64,000 bases of DNA. Origin: GCA-003244245 sp036494005 (GTDB lineage: Bacteria > Actinomycetota > Actinomycetes > Mycobacteriales > Pseudonocardiaceae). Below the pieces are notes generated by a model, which was not told where the DNA came from, made no database searches, and saw nothing but the letters and a program-made list of their open reading frames with translations. The stretch spans positions 4,741-68,740 of the forward strand of contig DASXOV010000128.1 of assembly GCA_036494005.1 (NCBI GenBank), written 5' to 3'. Shown piece by piece: positions 33,335 through 41,834 of this stretch (its first letter is position 1; the number at the start of each line of letters is the position of its first letter). The translations under genes were made by a program, and so were the position numbers.

Positions 33335-34957
33335 ATGCCGCACGAGTGGGGGACGGCCGCGTCGGCGGCCGCACCGCTCGTTGCCCTGTCCGGGATCACC
33401 AAGCGCTACGGCGGCGTACAGGCGTGCCAGGACATCGACATCACGGTGGCCGCCGGTGAGGTGCACGCGTTGCTCGGCGAGAACGGCGCGGGCAAGTCGA
33501 CCCTGATGCGGATCCTGTCCGGGGATGTCACCGACTACGCAGGCCGGATCGAGATCAACGGCGCCCCTCGGCGCTTCTCCGGCCCGGCCGACGCCCAGGC
33601 CGCCGGGATCGCGATGATCCCGCAGGAGCTGGACCTGGTGCCCGCGCTGTCGGTCGCCGAGAACGTCTTCCTGGGTCGCGAGCTGCGCCGGGCCCGTTGC
33701 CTGGACCGGGGCGCGATGGCCGCGCAGACCCGAGAGCTCCTGACCCGCATCGGCGTCCGGCTCGAACCGGGCCGCCCGGTGGAGCAGCTGCGCACCGGGG
33801 AGCAGCAGCTCGTCGTCATCGCCAAGGCACTCTCGCTCAACGCCCGAGTCCTGATCATGGACGAGCCCACCTCCGCGCTGTCCTCCTCCGAGGTCGATCT
33901 GCTCTTCGAGGTCACCCGCGAACTGCGCCGCGACGGGGTCGGCGTCGTCTACATCTCGCACCGGATGGACGAGATCAGCCGGATCGCCGACCGCGCCACC
34001 GTCCTGCGCAACGGCCGGGTCGCCGCCACCTTCGACCCGCGGACCATGACCACGGCGCAGGTCGTCGAGGCCATGGTCGGCCGCCCGGTGCAGCAGGTGT
34101 TCAGCGCCCCCGGCAGCACGGCGGGCGAGGAACTGCTGCGCGTGACGGACCTGACCGTGCACCCCCGCCACGACCGCCCGGGCCGCCGTGACCCGGACGG
34201 TATCTCGGTCACGGTGCGCGCCGGTGAGATCGTCGGCCTGGCCGGGCTGCTCGGCTCGGGGCGCACCGAACTGCTCGAGACGCTCTACGGCGTGGGCTCC
34301 CCCGGCACGAGCAGTGGCCGGATCATGCTCGGCGATCGGGAGATCGCGCCCCGCAGCGCCCGGCAGGCACTGCGGCGGGGGCTCGCCTTCGTGCCCGAGG
34401 ACCGCCGGGTCGCCGGGCTGGTGCTCTTCCACTCCGTGCTGGCCAACATCGTCGTCGCCAGCCTGGCCGCGGTCGGCCGGTTCGGGCTGGTGTCCGGCCG
34501 CCGGGAACGCCGGGCCGCGCAGGACACCGCGTCGCAGCTCGGCATCAAGGCAGCCGCGATCACCCAGTCGGTGGGCAATCTGTCGGGCGGCAACCAGCAG
34601 AAGGTCGTGCTCGGCCGGATGCTGCGCACCCGCCCCCGGGTGCTGCTGCTCGACGAGCCCACCCGCGGCGTCGACATCGGCGCCAAGGCCGAGATCTACC
34701 AGCTGCTCGGCGCCCTGGCGCGGGAGGGACTCGGTGTGCTGCTGGCCTCTTCCGAACTGCCGGAGCTGATCGGCGTCTGCGACCGCGTGGTGGTGCTGCG
34801 CCACGGCAGGTCGGTGGCCGAGTTCGACACCGCGACCGCGGGCGAGGCCGATCTGCTCGCCGCCGCCATGGGCGAGCAACCCGCGAACGACGCCGCCTGC
34901 GCGCCGGGCGGAGTCCCGCAACCGGCCGGAGCCCCGCAACCGGGAGGAATGCCGTGA
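33335..34957 (+). CDS. Sugar ABC transporter ATPase, RbsA type (two nucleotide-binding domains)
   Basis: 540 residues with two ABC cassettes. The first has LLGENGAGKSTLMRILSGDV (Walker A), the QLRTGEQQLVVIAKAL signature region and LIMDEPTSALSSSEV. The second begins with the usual degenerate Walker A (GLLGSGRTELLETLYG) and has NLSGGNQQKVVLGRML and LLLDEPTRGVDIGAKAE. This is the tandem architecture of RbsA/XylG/AraG, which power import of monosaccharides. The ATG at 33335 follows GGACAGGGGTG. Its 3' end overlaps the permease start, and a duplicated 18-bp unit (34910-34945) encodes the proline-rich C-terminus. Context with a GH172 enzyme and an isomerase suggests a pentose, perhaps D-arabinose. 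Confidence 0.9.
   Translation: MPHEWGTAASAAAPLVALSGITKRYGGVQACQDIDITVAAGEVHALLGENGAGKSTLMRILSGDVTDYAGRIEINGAPRRFSGPADAQAAGIAMIPQELDLVPALSVAENVFLGRELRRARCLDRGAMAAQTRELLTRIGVRLEPGRPVEQLRTGEQQLVVIAKALSLNARVLIMDEPTSALSSSEVDLLFEVTRELRRDGVGVVYISHRMDEISRIADRATVLRNGRVAATFDPRTMTTAQVVEAMVGRPVQQVFSAPGSTAGEELLRVTDLTVHPRHDRPGRRDPDGISVTVRAGEIVGLAGLLGSGRTELLETLYGVGSPGTSSGRIMLGDREIAPRSARQALRRGLAFVPEDRRVAGLVLFHSVLANIVVASLAAVGRFGLVSGRRERRAAQDTASQLGIKAAAITQSVGNLSGGNQQKVVLGRMLRTRPRVLLLDEPTRGVDIGAKAEIYQLLGALAREGLGVLLASSELPELIGVCDRVVVLRHGRSVAEFDTATAGEADLLAAAMGEQPANDAACAPGGVPQPAGAPQPGGMP
34910..34945 (+). repeat. 18-bp x 2 tandem repeat at the ATPase 3' end
   Basis: Two adjacent 18-bp units (GGAGTCCCGCAACCGGCC and a near copy) encode repeated G-[VA]-PQPAG residues directly before the permease start. 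Confidence 0.85.
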
Positions 34958-35988
34958 CCGACACCGCCACCCGGCCCGCGGAGCACGACCCGGTGACCGC
35001 GCGGCCACGTCGCTCGCCACTGGCCCAGCTGGCCCGGTTCCAGAGCGTGCTGGGCCTGGTCGTCGTGTTCGCCGGGGCGATCGCGTACTCGCCGACGCGA
35101 GACGGCGAGATCATCTTCCTGTCCGGGGAGAACCTCACCAACATCATCCGCACCATGTCCGAGATCGGGATCATCGCCGTCGGCATGACCCTGGTGATCC
35201 TCGTCGGCGGCATCGACCTCTCCGTCGGTTCGGTCCTGTCACTGGGCGCGGTGGGCTCGGCGGTGCTGCTGGTCGACGACCACATGTCCGTGCTGCCCGC
35301 GGTGCTCCTGGTGCTGCTGATCGGCCTGGTCTTCGGTGCGCTGCAGGGAGCGGCGAGCACCGTGCTGGGTATCCAGGCGTTCATCGTCACCCTCGCGGGA
35401 CTGCAGATCGCCCGCGGCCTGGCCCGGATCTGGTCCGGCGGACAGGCCGTGCCGATCGCGTACGGCACCGGTCCCGGCGAGGCACCGGTCGCCTTCTCCC
35501 TGCTCGGCGAGCGCACCTTCAACGGAATCGTCCCGATCCCGGCGCTGATCTTCATCGTGATCGCGGGGACCGCGATGCTGTTCCTGCGGGTCAGCGCCTT
35601 CTCCCGGCACGTGTACGCGATCGGCGGCAACGAGAAGGCGGCCCGGCTCTCCGGGGTTCCGGTGACCAGGGTGAAGATCACCGTCTTCGCGGTGTGCGGG
35701 CTGCTGGCGGCGCTGGCGGGCATCGTGCACGCCGGCCAGCTCAACCAGGGCAGCCCCAACGATGCCATCGGTTACGAGCTCGATGTGATCGCCGCCGTGG
35801 TGATCGGAGGCACCGCACTGTCCGGCGGACGCGGGACCGTGCTGGGCACCGTCGCGGGCGCGCTGCTGCTGGGCGTGCTCAACAACATCCTGGCACTCAA
35901 CAGTGTCGACCCGAACGTACAGCTGGTGATCAAGGGATTGGTCATCGTCGCCGCCGCGGCGGTGGCCAGATTCGCCCCGAGAACGTGA
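34954..35988 (+). CDS. Sugar ABC transporter permease, RbsC type
   Basis: 344 residues, GTG start at 34954 overlapping the ATPase stop, with GGGAGG upstream. About eight to ten hydrophobic segments. Family marks are GIIAVGMTLVILVGGIDLSV, GALQGAASTVLGIQAFIVTL, FSRHVYAIGGNEKAARLSGV and AVVIGGTALSGGRGTVLGTV. RbsC/AraH-type permeases form the homodimeric channel for ribose, arabinose, xylose or galactose. It is the second gene of the ATPase-permease-binding-protein operon. The specific sugar is inferred only from context. Confidence 0.9.
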   Translation: MTDTATRPAEHDPVTARPRRSPLAQLARFQSVLGLVVVFAGAIAYSPTRDGEIIFLSGENLTNIIRTMSEIGIIAVGMTLVILVGGIDLSVGSVLSLGAVGSAVLLVDDHMSVLPAVLLVLLIGLVFGALQGAASTVLGIQAFIVTLAGLQIARGLARIWSGGQAVPIAYGTGPGEAPVAFSLLGERTFNGIVPIPALIFIVIAGTAMLFLRVSAFSRHVYAIGGNEKAARLSGVPVTRVKITVFAVCGLLAALAGIVHAGQLNQGSPNDAIGYELDVIAAVVIGGTALSGGRGTVLGTVAGALLLGVLNNILALNSVDPNVQLVIKGLVIVAAAAVARFAPRT

Positions 35989-36050
35989 CCCCGACTGCGC
36001 CCGGACCCAGGAAACAACCCGAAGCAACCGGAAGCAAAGGACACCCGACC

Positions 36051-37061
36051 ATGCGCTGCTCGACCCGTATCGTCGCCGCCATCCTCGCCACCGGCGCATT
36101 CGCCGCAGGCGGTTGCGGAACCACCAGCGAGAACTCCGGAGGCGGTGGTAGCGGTCAGAGCACCACGAGCGCCTGCAAAGGCGCAGACCATCATTACCTG
36201 ATCGGGATGAGCCAGGCGAATCTGGCCGAGCCCTACCGGGTGCGCATGGACGACGACATCCGCACCGCGGCGGCGACGGTTCCGCAGTTCAACGTCGAAT
36301 TCGCCGACGCCGCGCAGGACAACTCCAAGCAGGTGGCCGATGTCGAGAACTTCATCACCAAGCGGGTCGACCTGCTCGTCATCAGCCCGAACGAGGCCAC
36401 CCCGCTGACGGCGGTGGTGGCCAAGGCCTACCGCCAGGGTATTCCGGTGGTCGTGCTGGACCGGAAGGTCGACGGCAGCGCCTACAACACCTTCATCGGC
36501 GCCAACAACGTCGACATCGGCCGCCAGGCGGGCCAATACGTCGCGAAGACGCTGCTGCCGCAGGGCGGCAAGGTGGTGGAACTGCGCGGGCTTCCCGGTT
36601 CGACCCCCGCCCAGGAACGCGGTGACGGCTTCCGCCAGGGGATCGCGGGTTCCCGCGTCCAGATCATCGACAGCCAGGCCGCCGATTGGTTGCGCGACAA
36701 GGGCCGGGAGAAGTTCGACGCGATCCTGAAGTCCCAGCCCGCCATCGACCTGGTCTATTCACAGAACGACCCGATGGCCGAGGGCGCTTACCTCGCCGCG
36801 CAGGAGGCCGGCCGGGTGCAGGGCATGAAATTCATCGGCATCGACGGACTCCCGGTTCCGTCCGGTGGCATCAAGGCCGTCGAGCAGGGGCGACTGTCGG
36901 CGACCTTCGTGTACCCGACCGGCGGGCCACAGGCCATCGAAGCGGCCAAGAAGCTGTTGATCAGCTGCCAGAGTGTGCCGAAGAATCAGACCCTGCCCAC
37001 CGAACTGATCACCCCCCAGAACGCCACCGAGGTATATGCGCGGGAAAACGCACATCGGTGA
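36051..37061 (+). CDS. Sugar-binding lipoprotein of the ABC transporter (RbsB type)
   Basis: 336 residues from the ATG at 36051 (AAAGGA upstream). The signal peptide ends in a lipobox (FAAGG-C near residue 21), followed by a flexible Gly/Ser linker. The periplasmic-binding-protein fold shows IGMSQANLAEPYRVRMDDDI, DAAQDNSKQVADVENFITKR, VDLLVISPNEATPLTAVV, GIPVVVLDRKVDGS and SQNDPMAEGAYLAAQEAG. These are typical of pentose/hexose-binding proteins with an Asp-Arg sugar cleft. It is the third gene of the import operon, followed by a hairpin terminator. The ligand is plausibly D-arabinose, but ribose or another sugar cannot be excluded. Confidence 0.88.
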   Translation: MRCSTRIVAAILATGAFAAGGCGTTSENSGGGGSGQSTTSACKGADHHYLIGMSQANLAEPYRVRMDDDIRTAAATVPQFNVEFADAAQDNSKQVADVENFITKRVDLLVISPNEATPLTAVVAKAYRQGIPVVVLDRKVDGSAYNTFIGANNVDIGRQAGQYVAKTLLPQGGKVVELRGLPGSTPAQERGDGFRQGIAGSRVQIIDSQAADWLRDKGREKFDAILKSQPAIDLVYSQNDPMAEGAYLAAQEAGRVQGMKFIGIDGLPVPSGGIKAVEQGRLSATFVYPTGGPQAIEAAKKLLISCQSVPKNQTLPTELITPQNATEVYARENAHR

Positions 37062-37112
37062 CAAACTTTATCGATATTCAGAGGGGGTGATCCACTGGAT
37101 AACGCGCATCGC

Positions 37113-37133
37113 GTAGCCGGGTCACCCGGCTAC
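37113..37133 (+). terminator. Hairpin after the sugar-binding protein gene
   Basis: GTAGCCGGG (37113-37121) and CCCGGCTAC (37125-37133) form a perfect 9-bp stem with a TCA loop, followed by TTGATCC. It is 51 nt after the stop of the last import gene and is a likely transcript end. Confidence 0.7.
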
Positions 37134-37420
37134 TTGATCCATTCACGTCACCCATCTGGACCTGACCTGCCTGGATGACGTCGGTGGACGGGCGCGGCAG
37201 CGTCCCCAGTGCCAGCCCCAGTGCCAGCACCGGGCCGCTGCCGCACCGGCGATCCACCGAAGGCCGATTCGCCGCCCTCGGTACCTGGCGAATCGGCGAC
37301 CGTCTCCGCTCCGTGGATTTCGTGCGCTCAAGAATGCGAATGGGGATCGCCGGTTAAAAAAGCCTGAACTCTCCGCGCCGAGTTCATTGCGTAGCGCTAT
37401 GGAACGTGTCACGCTGAACG

Positions 37421-37440
37421 TAGCGTAATCATTCTGTTAC
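37421..37440 (+). promoter_or_regulatory. Possible GH172 promoter -10 and weak operator
   Basis: TAGCGT at 37421-37426 is the same -10 as in the two LacI-operator promoters. It overlaps CGTAATCATTCTGT (37424-37437), which matches the 40258 operator in 8 of 14 positions. No good -35 is visible, so this is weaker than the other two. Confidence 0.35.
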
Positions 37441-37458
37441 CGTCCGAGGGGCACTCCT

Positions 37459-39192
37459 ATGGCACAATCGTCTCCTTGTGCTGCCGTCTTTCTGGCGCGG
37501 CCAGTGACGGCACTGCTGCTGTGCGTTGCGTTCGGGTGCACCATGGCGCTGGCGGATCCACCCGCGCCGCTCCCCCCGTCGAGCGCGAACCCGGGGGCGT
37601 CGGCGGCGGGCAGCGCGGGCCCGCCGGTCGCGCTGCGGACGCCACGGCTGGTCCGGCCCGGCCCGATCGCACCCGGTATCGGGGCGGGTCCCGCGACGAG
37701 TGCGGTGCCCCTCGGGGGCAAGGGCCTGATGGGCTATGACCACTACCGCAGGCTGGACGGGCTGCCCGACCTGCCGGTCGGCGGGCAGACCCTGCAGTTC
37801 TCCAGCTACGACCGTACCGGCGGCAACGACGACGGCTTCTCCGGCCAGTACTCCTGTCTGCGACAGGACCCGGACGGATGTGTGCTCGCCGAACGACAGG
37901 GCGCGGGCGAGATCGCCTCGATCTGGTCCACCCGGGACGCGGGCGACGTCCGCCGCACCGGGAACATCAAGATCGAACTGGACGGCCGGGTGGTGCTCGA
38001 CGCGCCGTTGCAGGATGTGGTGGACGGGCGGCTCGGAGCCCCCTACGTCTACCCGCTGGTCGCCAACGCGGACCTGTCGTCGGGCGGGGTGTACATCAAG
38101 GTGCCGATGCCGTTCCAGCAGTCGATGCGGATCACCACGCAGTTCAGCCCGTTCTTCTACCATGTCACCTACCGGGCGTTCGCCGACGCTTCCGGCGTGC
38201 CGGCGTTCGACCCTTCCGACCAGGCGAACGACGTGATAGGAATGCTGCGCAACGCCGGGTTCCGCGATCCCAAGCCCGCGGCGGCGGGGGCGAAGCAGAT
38301 CGCGACGCCGATCACCAACCTGGCTCCCGGCGCGACCGCGCGGCTCGCCGACCTCACCGGTCCCGGGTCGATCTCCGAGCTGCGGCTGCAGATCCCGCAG
38401 ATCAGACCGGATGATCCGGCAAGCAACGAGATCCTCGCCGACACCCGGTTACGGTTCACCTTCGACGGCAGGGTCACCGCGGATGCCCCGATCGGGGACT
38501 TCTTCGGCTCGGGCCTCGGCGAACACGAGGTGCACTCACTGTTCCACGCGATGGAGATCGCACCGGAAGGCTGGTACACGAGCTGGTGGCCGATGCCCTA
38601 TGCGGCGCTGGCCACCGTCGAACTGGTCAACGGCTCATCACAGCCGATCAGCGCGGGCGAGGCGCAACTGACCTACGCCCCGTCCCAGCAGTGGGTGACC
38701 GCACTGGACCCAGCAGGCGACGCCGGCTACTTCTCCACCGACGCCCGGCGCGGCGAGACCACGCAGGGACAGGACTGGGGACTGGCCGACGCTGTCGGCC
38801 GGGGCAAGGTGGTCGGCCTGAGCGCCGCGATGATCGGCCGCACGGCCGGGGACGGCTCGCTGTTCAACGGTCCACGCGGATACCTCGAGGGCGACGAGCA
38901 CGTCACCACCGACGACGTGCGCGGCCCGACGCTGCAGGGCACCGGAACCGAGGATTTCTTCGAGGGCGGCTGGTACTTCAACCGCGGACCGTTCAGCAAT
39001 CCGCAGAACGGCGACACCGCGCACGAGGGCAACCAGCCGAACTGTCAGTTCGCCTGCGACAGCGCCTACCGGACTCTGATCACCGACGCCATCCCGTACC
39101 AGGCCCTGCTGCACTTCGGCATCGAGCACGGCGGGACCGACAACATGCCCGCCCTCTACAGCACACTGGTCTTCCGCTACGACAAGCCGTGA
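37459..39192 (+). CDS. Secreted DUF2961 (GH172) glycoside hydrolase, candidate exo-D-arabinofuranosidase
   Basis: 577 residues. An N-terminal signal segment (TALLLCVAFGCTMALADPP) precedes a Pro/Ala-rich linker. The DUF2961/GH172 domain shows GGNDDGFSGQYSCLRQ, GAGEIASIWSTRDAGDVRR, FGSGLGEHEVHSLFHAM, YTSWWPMPYAALATVELVNG and GTGTEDFFEGGWYFNRGPFS with a conserved Glu. GH172 members include difructose-anhydride and alpha-D-fructofuranosidase enzymes, and exo-alpha-D-arabinofuranosidases acting on arabinogalactan or lipoarabinomannan (literature knowledge). An arabinan role is favoured here by the neighbouring pentose importer, isomerase and kinase and by the GH183-type gene at 55296. It ends 6 nt before the convergent lacI stop. 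Confidence 0.82.
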   Translation: MAQSSPCAAVFLARPVTALLLCVAFGCTMALADPPAPLPPSSANPGASAAGSAGPPVALRTPRLVRPGPIAPGIGAGPATSAVPLGGKGLMGYDHYRRLDGLPDLPVGGQTLQFSSYDRTGGNDDGFSGQYSCLRQDPDGCVLAERQGAGEIASIWSTRDAGDVRRTGNIKIELDGRVVLDAPLQDVVDGRLGAPYVYPLVANADLSSGGVYIKVPMPFQQSMRITTQFSPFFYHVTYRAFADASGVPAFDPSDQANDVIGMLRNAGFRDPKPAAAGAKQIATPITNLAPGATARLADLTGPGSISELRLQIPQIRPDDPASNEILADTRLRFTFDGRVTADAPIGDFFGSGLGEHEVHSLFHAMEIAPEGWYTSWWPMPYAALATVELVNGSSQPISAGEAQLTYAPSQQWVTALDPAGDAGYFSTDARRGETTQGQDWGLADAVGRGKVVGLSAAMIGRTAGDGSLFNGPRGYLEGDEHVTTDDVRGPTLQGTGTEDFFEGGWYFNRGPFSNPQNGDTAHEGNQPNCQFACDSAYRTLITDAIPYQALLHFGIEHGGTDNMPALYSTLVFRYDKP

Positions 39193-39197
39193 GTGGC

Positions 39198-40172
39198 TCA
39201 CGGGCTGCTGCTGCCCCGGATGATCAGCTCCGCGTCGAGGGTGATACGGCGCGGCTCGGCGGACCGGTCGGCGAGCAGTTGCCCGGCCGCCTCGCCGACG
39301 GCATAGGCGGGCTGGGCGACGACGCTGACCGGCGGGTCGACCAGCTGCGCCCAGGGCGCATCGTCGAAGGCGACCAGACCTACGTCGCGGCCGGCGCGCA
39401 GCCCGAGCACCACCATCGCCTGCAGCGCGCCGATCGCCATCAGGCTGTTGGCGACGAAGAGTGCGTCCGGCCTGCGCGCAGCGGCGAGCAGGGACTCCGC
39501 GGCGCGCCGTCCCCCGTCGACCTTGAAATCGGCGTGCCGCACCATCCCCGCAGTGGCAGGCAGGCCGGTGGCGCGCAGCGCGTCGTAGTAGCCGGCGACG
39601 CGGTCCTCCGCGGTGGAGACCCGCCGCGGCCCGGTCAAGCAGGCCACCCGGCGGTAACCGGACTCGATCAGGTGCGCGGTGGCGACCTGCGCCCCGGTCC
39701 GGGATCCGACCAGGACCGCGTCGATGCCGGGCAGCGGGCGGTCGATGGCCACCACCGGGATCCCGTGTTCGGCCAGCGGGGCGATGTCGGTGGCCACCCC
39801 GGTCGGCGAGAGCACCACTCCCGCGACTCGCTCGGCCACCGCCATCCTCAGATAGCGCGCCTCCTTGGCGAGATCCTCGTCGGAGTTGCACAGCACCACC
39901 GAGTGCCCGGCGGCCTGCGCGACGTCCTCGACACCGCGGGCCACGGCGGTGAAGAACGGGTTCTCGATGTCGGAGATGATCAGCGCCCAGACCGTGGTTG
40001 CCTGGCGGCGCAGGTTGCGGGCCACCCCGTGCGGTCGGTAGTCCAGCTCCTTCGCGGCGGCCAGCACCCGAGCCACCAGCTCGGGGTCCACACTGGACTT
40101 GCCGTTGAGCGCGCGGGAGACGGTGGCGGTGGAGACCGCCGCGCGCGCCGCCACGTCGTGAATCGTAGGCAC
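39198..40172 (-). CDS. LacI-family transcriptional regulator
   Basis: 324 residues. The N-terminal HTH with hinge helix TIHDVAARAAVSTATVSRAL and NGKSSVDPELVARVLAAAKE is classical LacI. The effector domain has WALIISDIENPFFTAVARGV, VVLCNSDEDLAKEARYLR, GIPVVAIDRPLPGID and VAFDDAPWAQLVDPPVSVV. It is divergent from the isomerase-kinase operon. The palindrome AGAAAACGTTTTCT at 40258-40271 in the shared region is a textbook LacI/GalR-type operator, and a near copy lies at the ABC promoter. It probably represses both in the absence of a pentose effector (inference). Confidence 0.9.
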   Translation of the reverse strand: MPTIHDVAARAAVSTATVSRALNGKSSVDPELVARVLAAAKELDYRPHGVARNLRRQATTVWALIISDIENPFFTAVARGVEDVAQAAGHSVVLCNSDEDLAKEARYLRMAVAERVAGVVLSPTGVATDIAPLAEHGIPVVAIDRPLPGIDAVLVGSRTGAQVATAHLIESGYRRVACLTGPRRVSTAEDRVAGYYDALRATGLPATAGMVRHADFKVDGGRRAAESLLAAARRPDALFVANSLMAIGALQAMVVLGLRAGRDVGLVAFDDAPWAQLVDPPVSVVAQPAYAVGEAAGQLLADRSAEPRRITLDAELIIRGSSSP

Positions 40173-40192
40173 GTTGCCTCGACCGCCTTCCG

Positions 40193-40271
40193 CCCTGACA
40201 CCCCGGCCCTTGACACCCCGACCCTTGACACCCCGGAGAGATGCTCAATAGCGTGCCAGAAAACGTTTTCT
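40193..40271 (+). promoter_or_regulatory. Isomerase-kinase promoter with triplicated -35-like repeat and LacI operator
   Basis: A 15-bp unit containing TGACACCCCG repeats three times (40193-40237), giving two perfect TTGACA boxes. The last (40225-40230) is 18 nt from TAGCGT (40249-40254). The perfect palindrome AGAAAACGTTTTCT (40258-40271) covers the expected start site, so LacI binding would block transcription. Confidence 0.7.
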
Positions 40272-40327
40272 CCGCACGCGCAGCCGGCGTGCCCGGCATG
40301 GATGTGTGCCTTACCGGGGGAGGTCCC

Positions 40328-41758
40328 GTGGCTCGGATCGGCGTGATCAGCTTCTCCGACGGTCGCGACTACGTGCACGGTGGTATCGCCGGGTTCGTGG
40401 CGTCCACCGAAGACATCTTGGCTCAGCAACTGGCCGCCGCCGGCCACGAGGTGGTGCGCGGCTCGCATCCGGTGTGGACCAACGAGCTGGCCACCTCCGT
40501 GGCCCGCGAGGTGGCCGCCCAGCGCGTGGACCTCACCGTGTTCCACTACGCCGTGTGGGCGTTCCCGCACTTCTCGATGCTCGCCGCGGGCGCCACCCCG
40601 GGTCCCCTGCTGCTACTGTCCAACATCGACCCGGTGCAACCAGGCATGGTCGGGATGCTCGCCGCGGGCGGAGCACTGGACCAGATCGGGCGGCGGCACC
40701 GCAGGCTGTGGGGCGACCCGGCCGAAGGGGATCCGGCCCAGAATGACCTCGTGACGCAGATCGGTTCCGAGGCCCGCGCCGCGCACGCCGTCTCCGCACT
40801 GCGCGGTTCGACGTTCGGCCGGATCGGCGGGCGACCGATGGGCATGAACACCGCCGTCGCCGCCACCGACCAGTGGCAGCGGGTCTTCGGCGTGGACGTC
40901 GAGGAGATCGACCAGTGGGAGATCGTCCGTCGCTCCGAGCTGGCCGATCAGGGTGAGGTGACCAAGGCCCGGCTGTGGCTGGAGCAGCACGCCGCCGGGG
41001 TGCACTACGACGGCAAGAAGCTCACCCCCGAGCTGCTGGAACGCCAGATCCGCTCCTACCTGGCGATGCGCGAACTGATCGCGCAGTGGCGGCTGGACTT
41101 CTCCGGGATCAAGGGCCAGCCGGAGATGACGCAGTACTTCGCCACCATGGACATCGTCGAGGCGTTCCTCAACGACCCCTACGACTGGAACGGCGCCAAG
41201 GAACCACACGTGTGCGCCACCGAGGCGGACATGGACGGCGCACTGACGATGCAGCTGTTCAAGCACCTCACCGGTACCCCCGTGCTGTTCGCCGATGTGC
41301 GGCACTATCACGCCGACCGCGACATCTGGGACCTGTGCAACTCCGGCCAGCACGCCACCTGGTACGCCGCCCGCAGCGACGACCCCGCGGAGAATCTGGC
41401 GCGGGTGAACCTCTATCCCGAGGTGTTCTTCTTCCCCGCCGGTGGTGCCTCGGTGCAGCATCTCGCCGCGCCCGGTGAGATGACCCTGGCCCGGCTGACC
41501 CGCAACGACGGGGCCTACCGGATGCAGCTCATGGCGGGGGAGTTCGAAACCTACGACGACGCCACCAACGAGGCGCTGATGCGGCAGTCCACCTTCGAGT
41601 GGCCGCACGCCTTCGCCCGGCTCGACGCCCGCGCCGAGGACTTCCTGAGCCGCTTCGGCGCCAACCACATCCACGCGGTGCCCGGTGATGTGCGCGCGGA
41701 GATGCGTGCGGTGTGCCGACTGCTCGGCATCACCCTCGACGAGTTCACCCGCTCATGA
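40328..41758 (+). CDS. L-fucose/L-arabinose isomerase family protein, candidate D-arabinose isomerase
   Basis: 476 residues from the GTG at 40328, preceded by GGGGGAGG with 4 nt spacing; the frame upstream is not coding. MARIGVISFSDGRDYVHGGI starts an FucI/AraA-like domain. The metal/catalytic residues expected for FucI are visible as Glu in CATEADMDGALTMQ (about 298), Asp in FADVRHYH (about 322) and His in NSGQHATWY (about 343). KGQPEMTQYFATMD is the C-terminal domain entry. L-fucose isomerase also interconverts D-arabinose and D-ribulose (established). With GH172 and GH183-type enzymes nearby, that reaction fits best. L-fucose or L-arabinose cannot be excluded. It is LacI-controlled. Confidence 0.82.
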   Translation: MARIGVISFSDGRDYVHGGIAGFVASTEDILAQQLAAAGHEVVRGSHPVWTNELATSVAREVAAQRVDLTVFHYAVWAFPHFSMLAAGATPGPLLLLSNIDPVQPGMVGMLAAGGALDQIGRRHRRLWGDPAEGDPAQNDLVTQIGSEARAAHAVSALRGSTFGRIGGRPMGMNTAVAATDQWQRVFGVDVEEIDQWEIVRRSELADQGEVTKARLWLEQHAAGVHYDGKKLTPELLERQIRSYLAMRELIAQWRLDFSGIKGQPEMTQYFATMDIVEAFLNDPYDWNGAKEPHVCATEADMDGALTMQLFKHLTGTPVLFADVRHYHADRDIWDLCNSGQHATWYAARSDDPAENLARVNLYPEVFFFPAGGASVQHLAAPGEMTLARLTRNDGAYRMQLMAGEFETYDDATNEALMRQSTFEWPHAFARLDARAEDFLSRFGANHIHAVPGDVRAEMRAVCRLLGITLDEFTRS

Positions 41759-41834
41759 GCCCCGCCGACGCACTCTTTCCCGCGGAGGCGGCATGAACAC
41801 CGCCGACGCACTCTGTCCCGCGGAGACGGCATGA
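41755..41834 (+). repeat. Two 38-bp tandem units forming ATGA-coupled 13-codon mini-frames
   Basis: The isomerase stop overlaps an ATG (ATGA at 41755). It opens a 13-codon frame, MSPADALFPAEAA, whose TGA overlaps the next ATG at 41793. This opens MNTADALCPAETA, whose TGA overlaps the kinase ATG at 41831. The two units are near-identical, 38 bp apart, and each ends with a GGAG-type ribosome site. The peptides may be translated; their role could be coupling only. Confidence 0.8.

Larger units (their letters stand above)
37062..37458. other. Intergenic region after the ABC operon
   Basis: The 397-nt gap holds a hairpin terminator (37113-37133), a 12-bp duplicated CCCCAGTGCCAG (37204-37227), and a promoter-like TAGCGT near 37421 ahead of the GH172 gene. 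I see no supported gene here. Confidence 0.55.
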
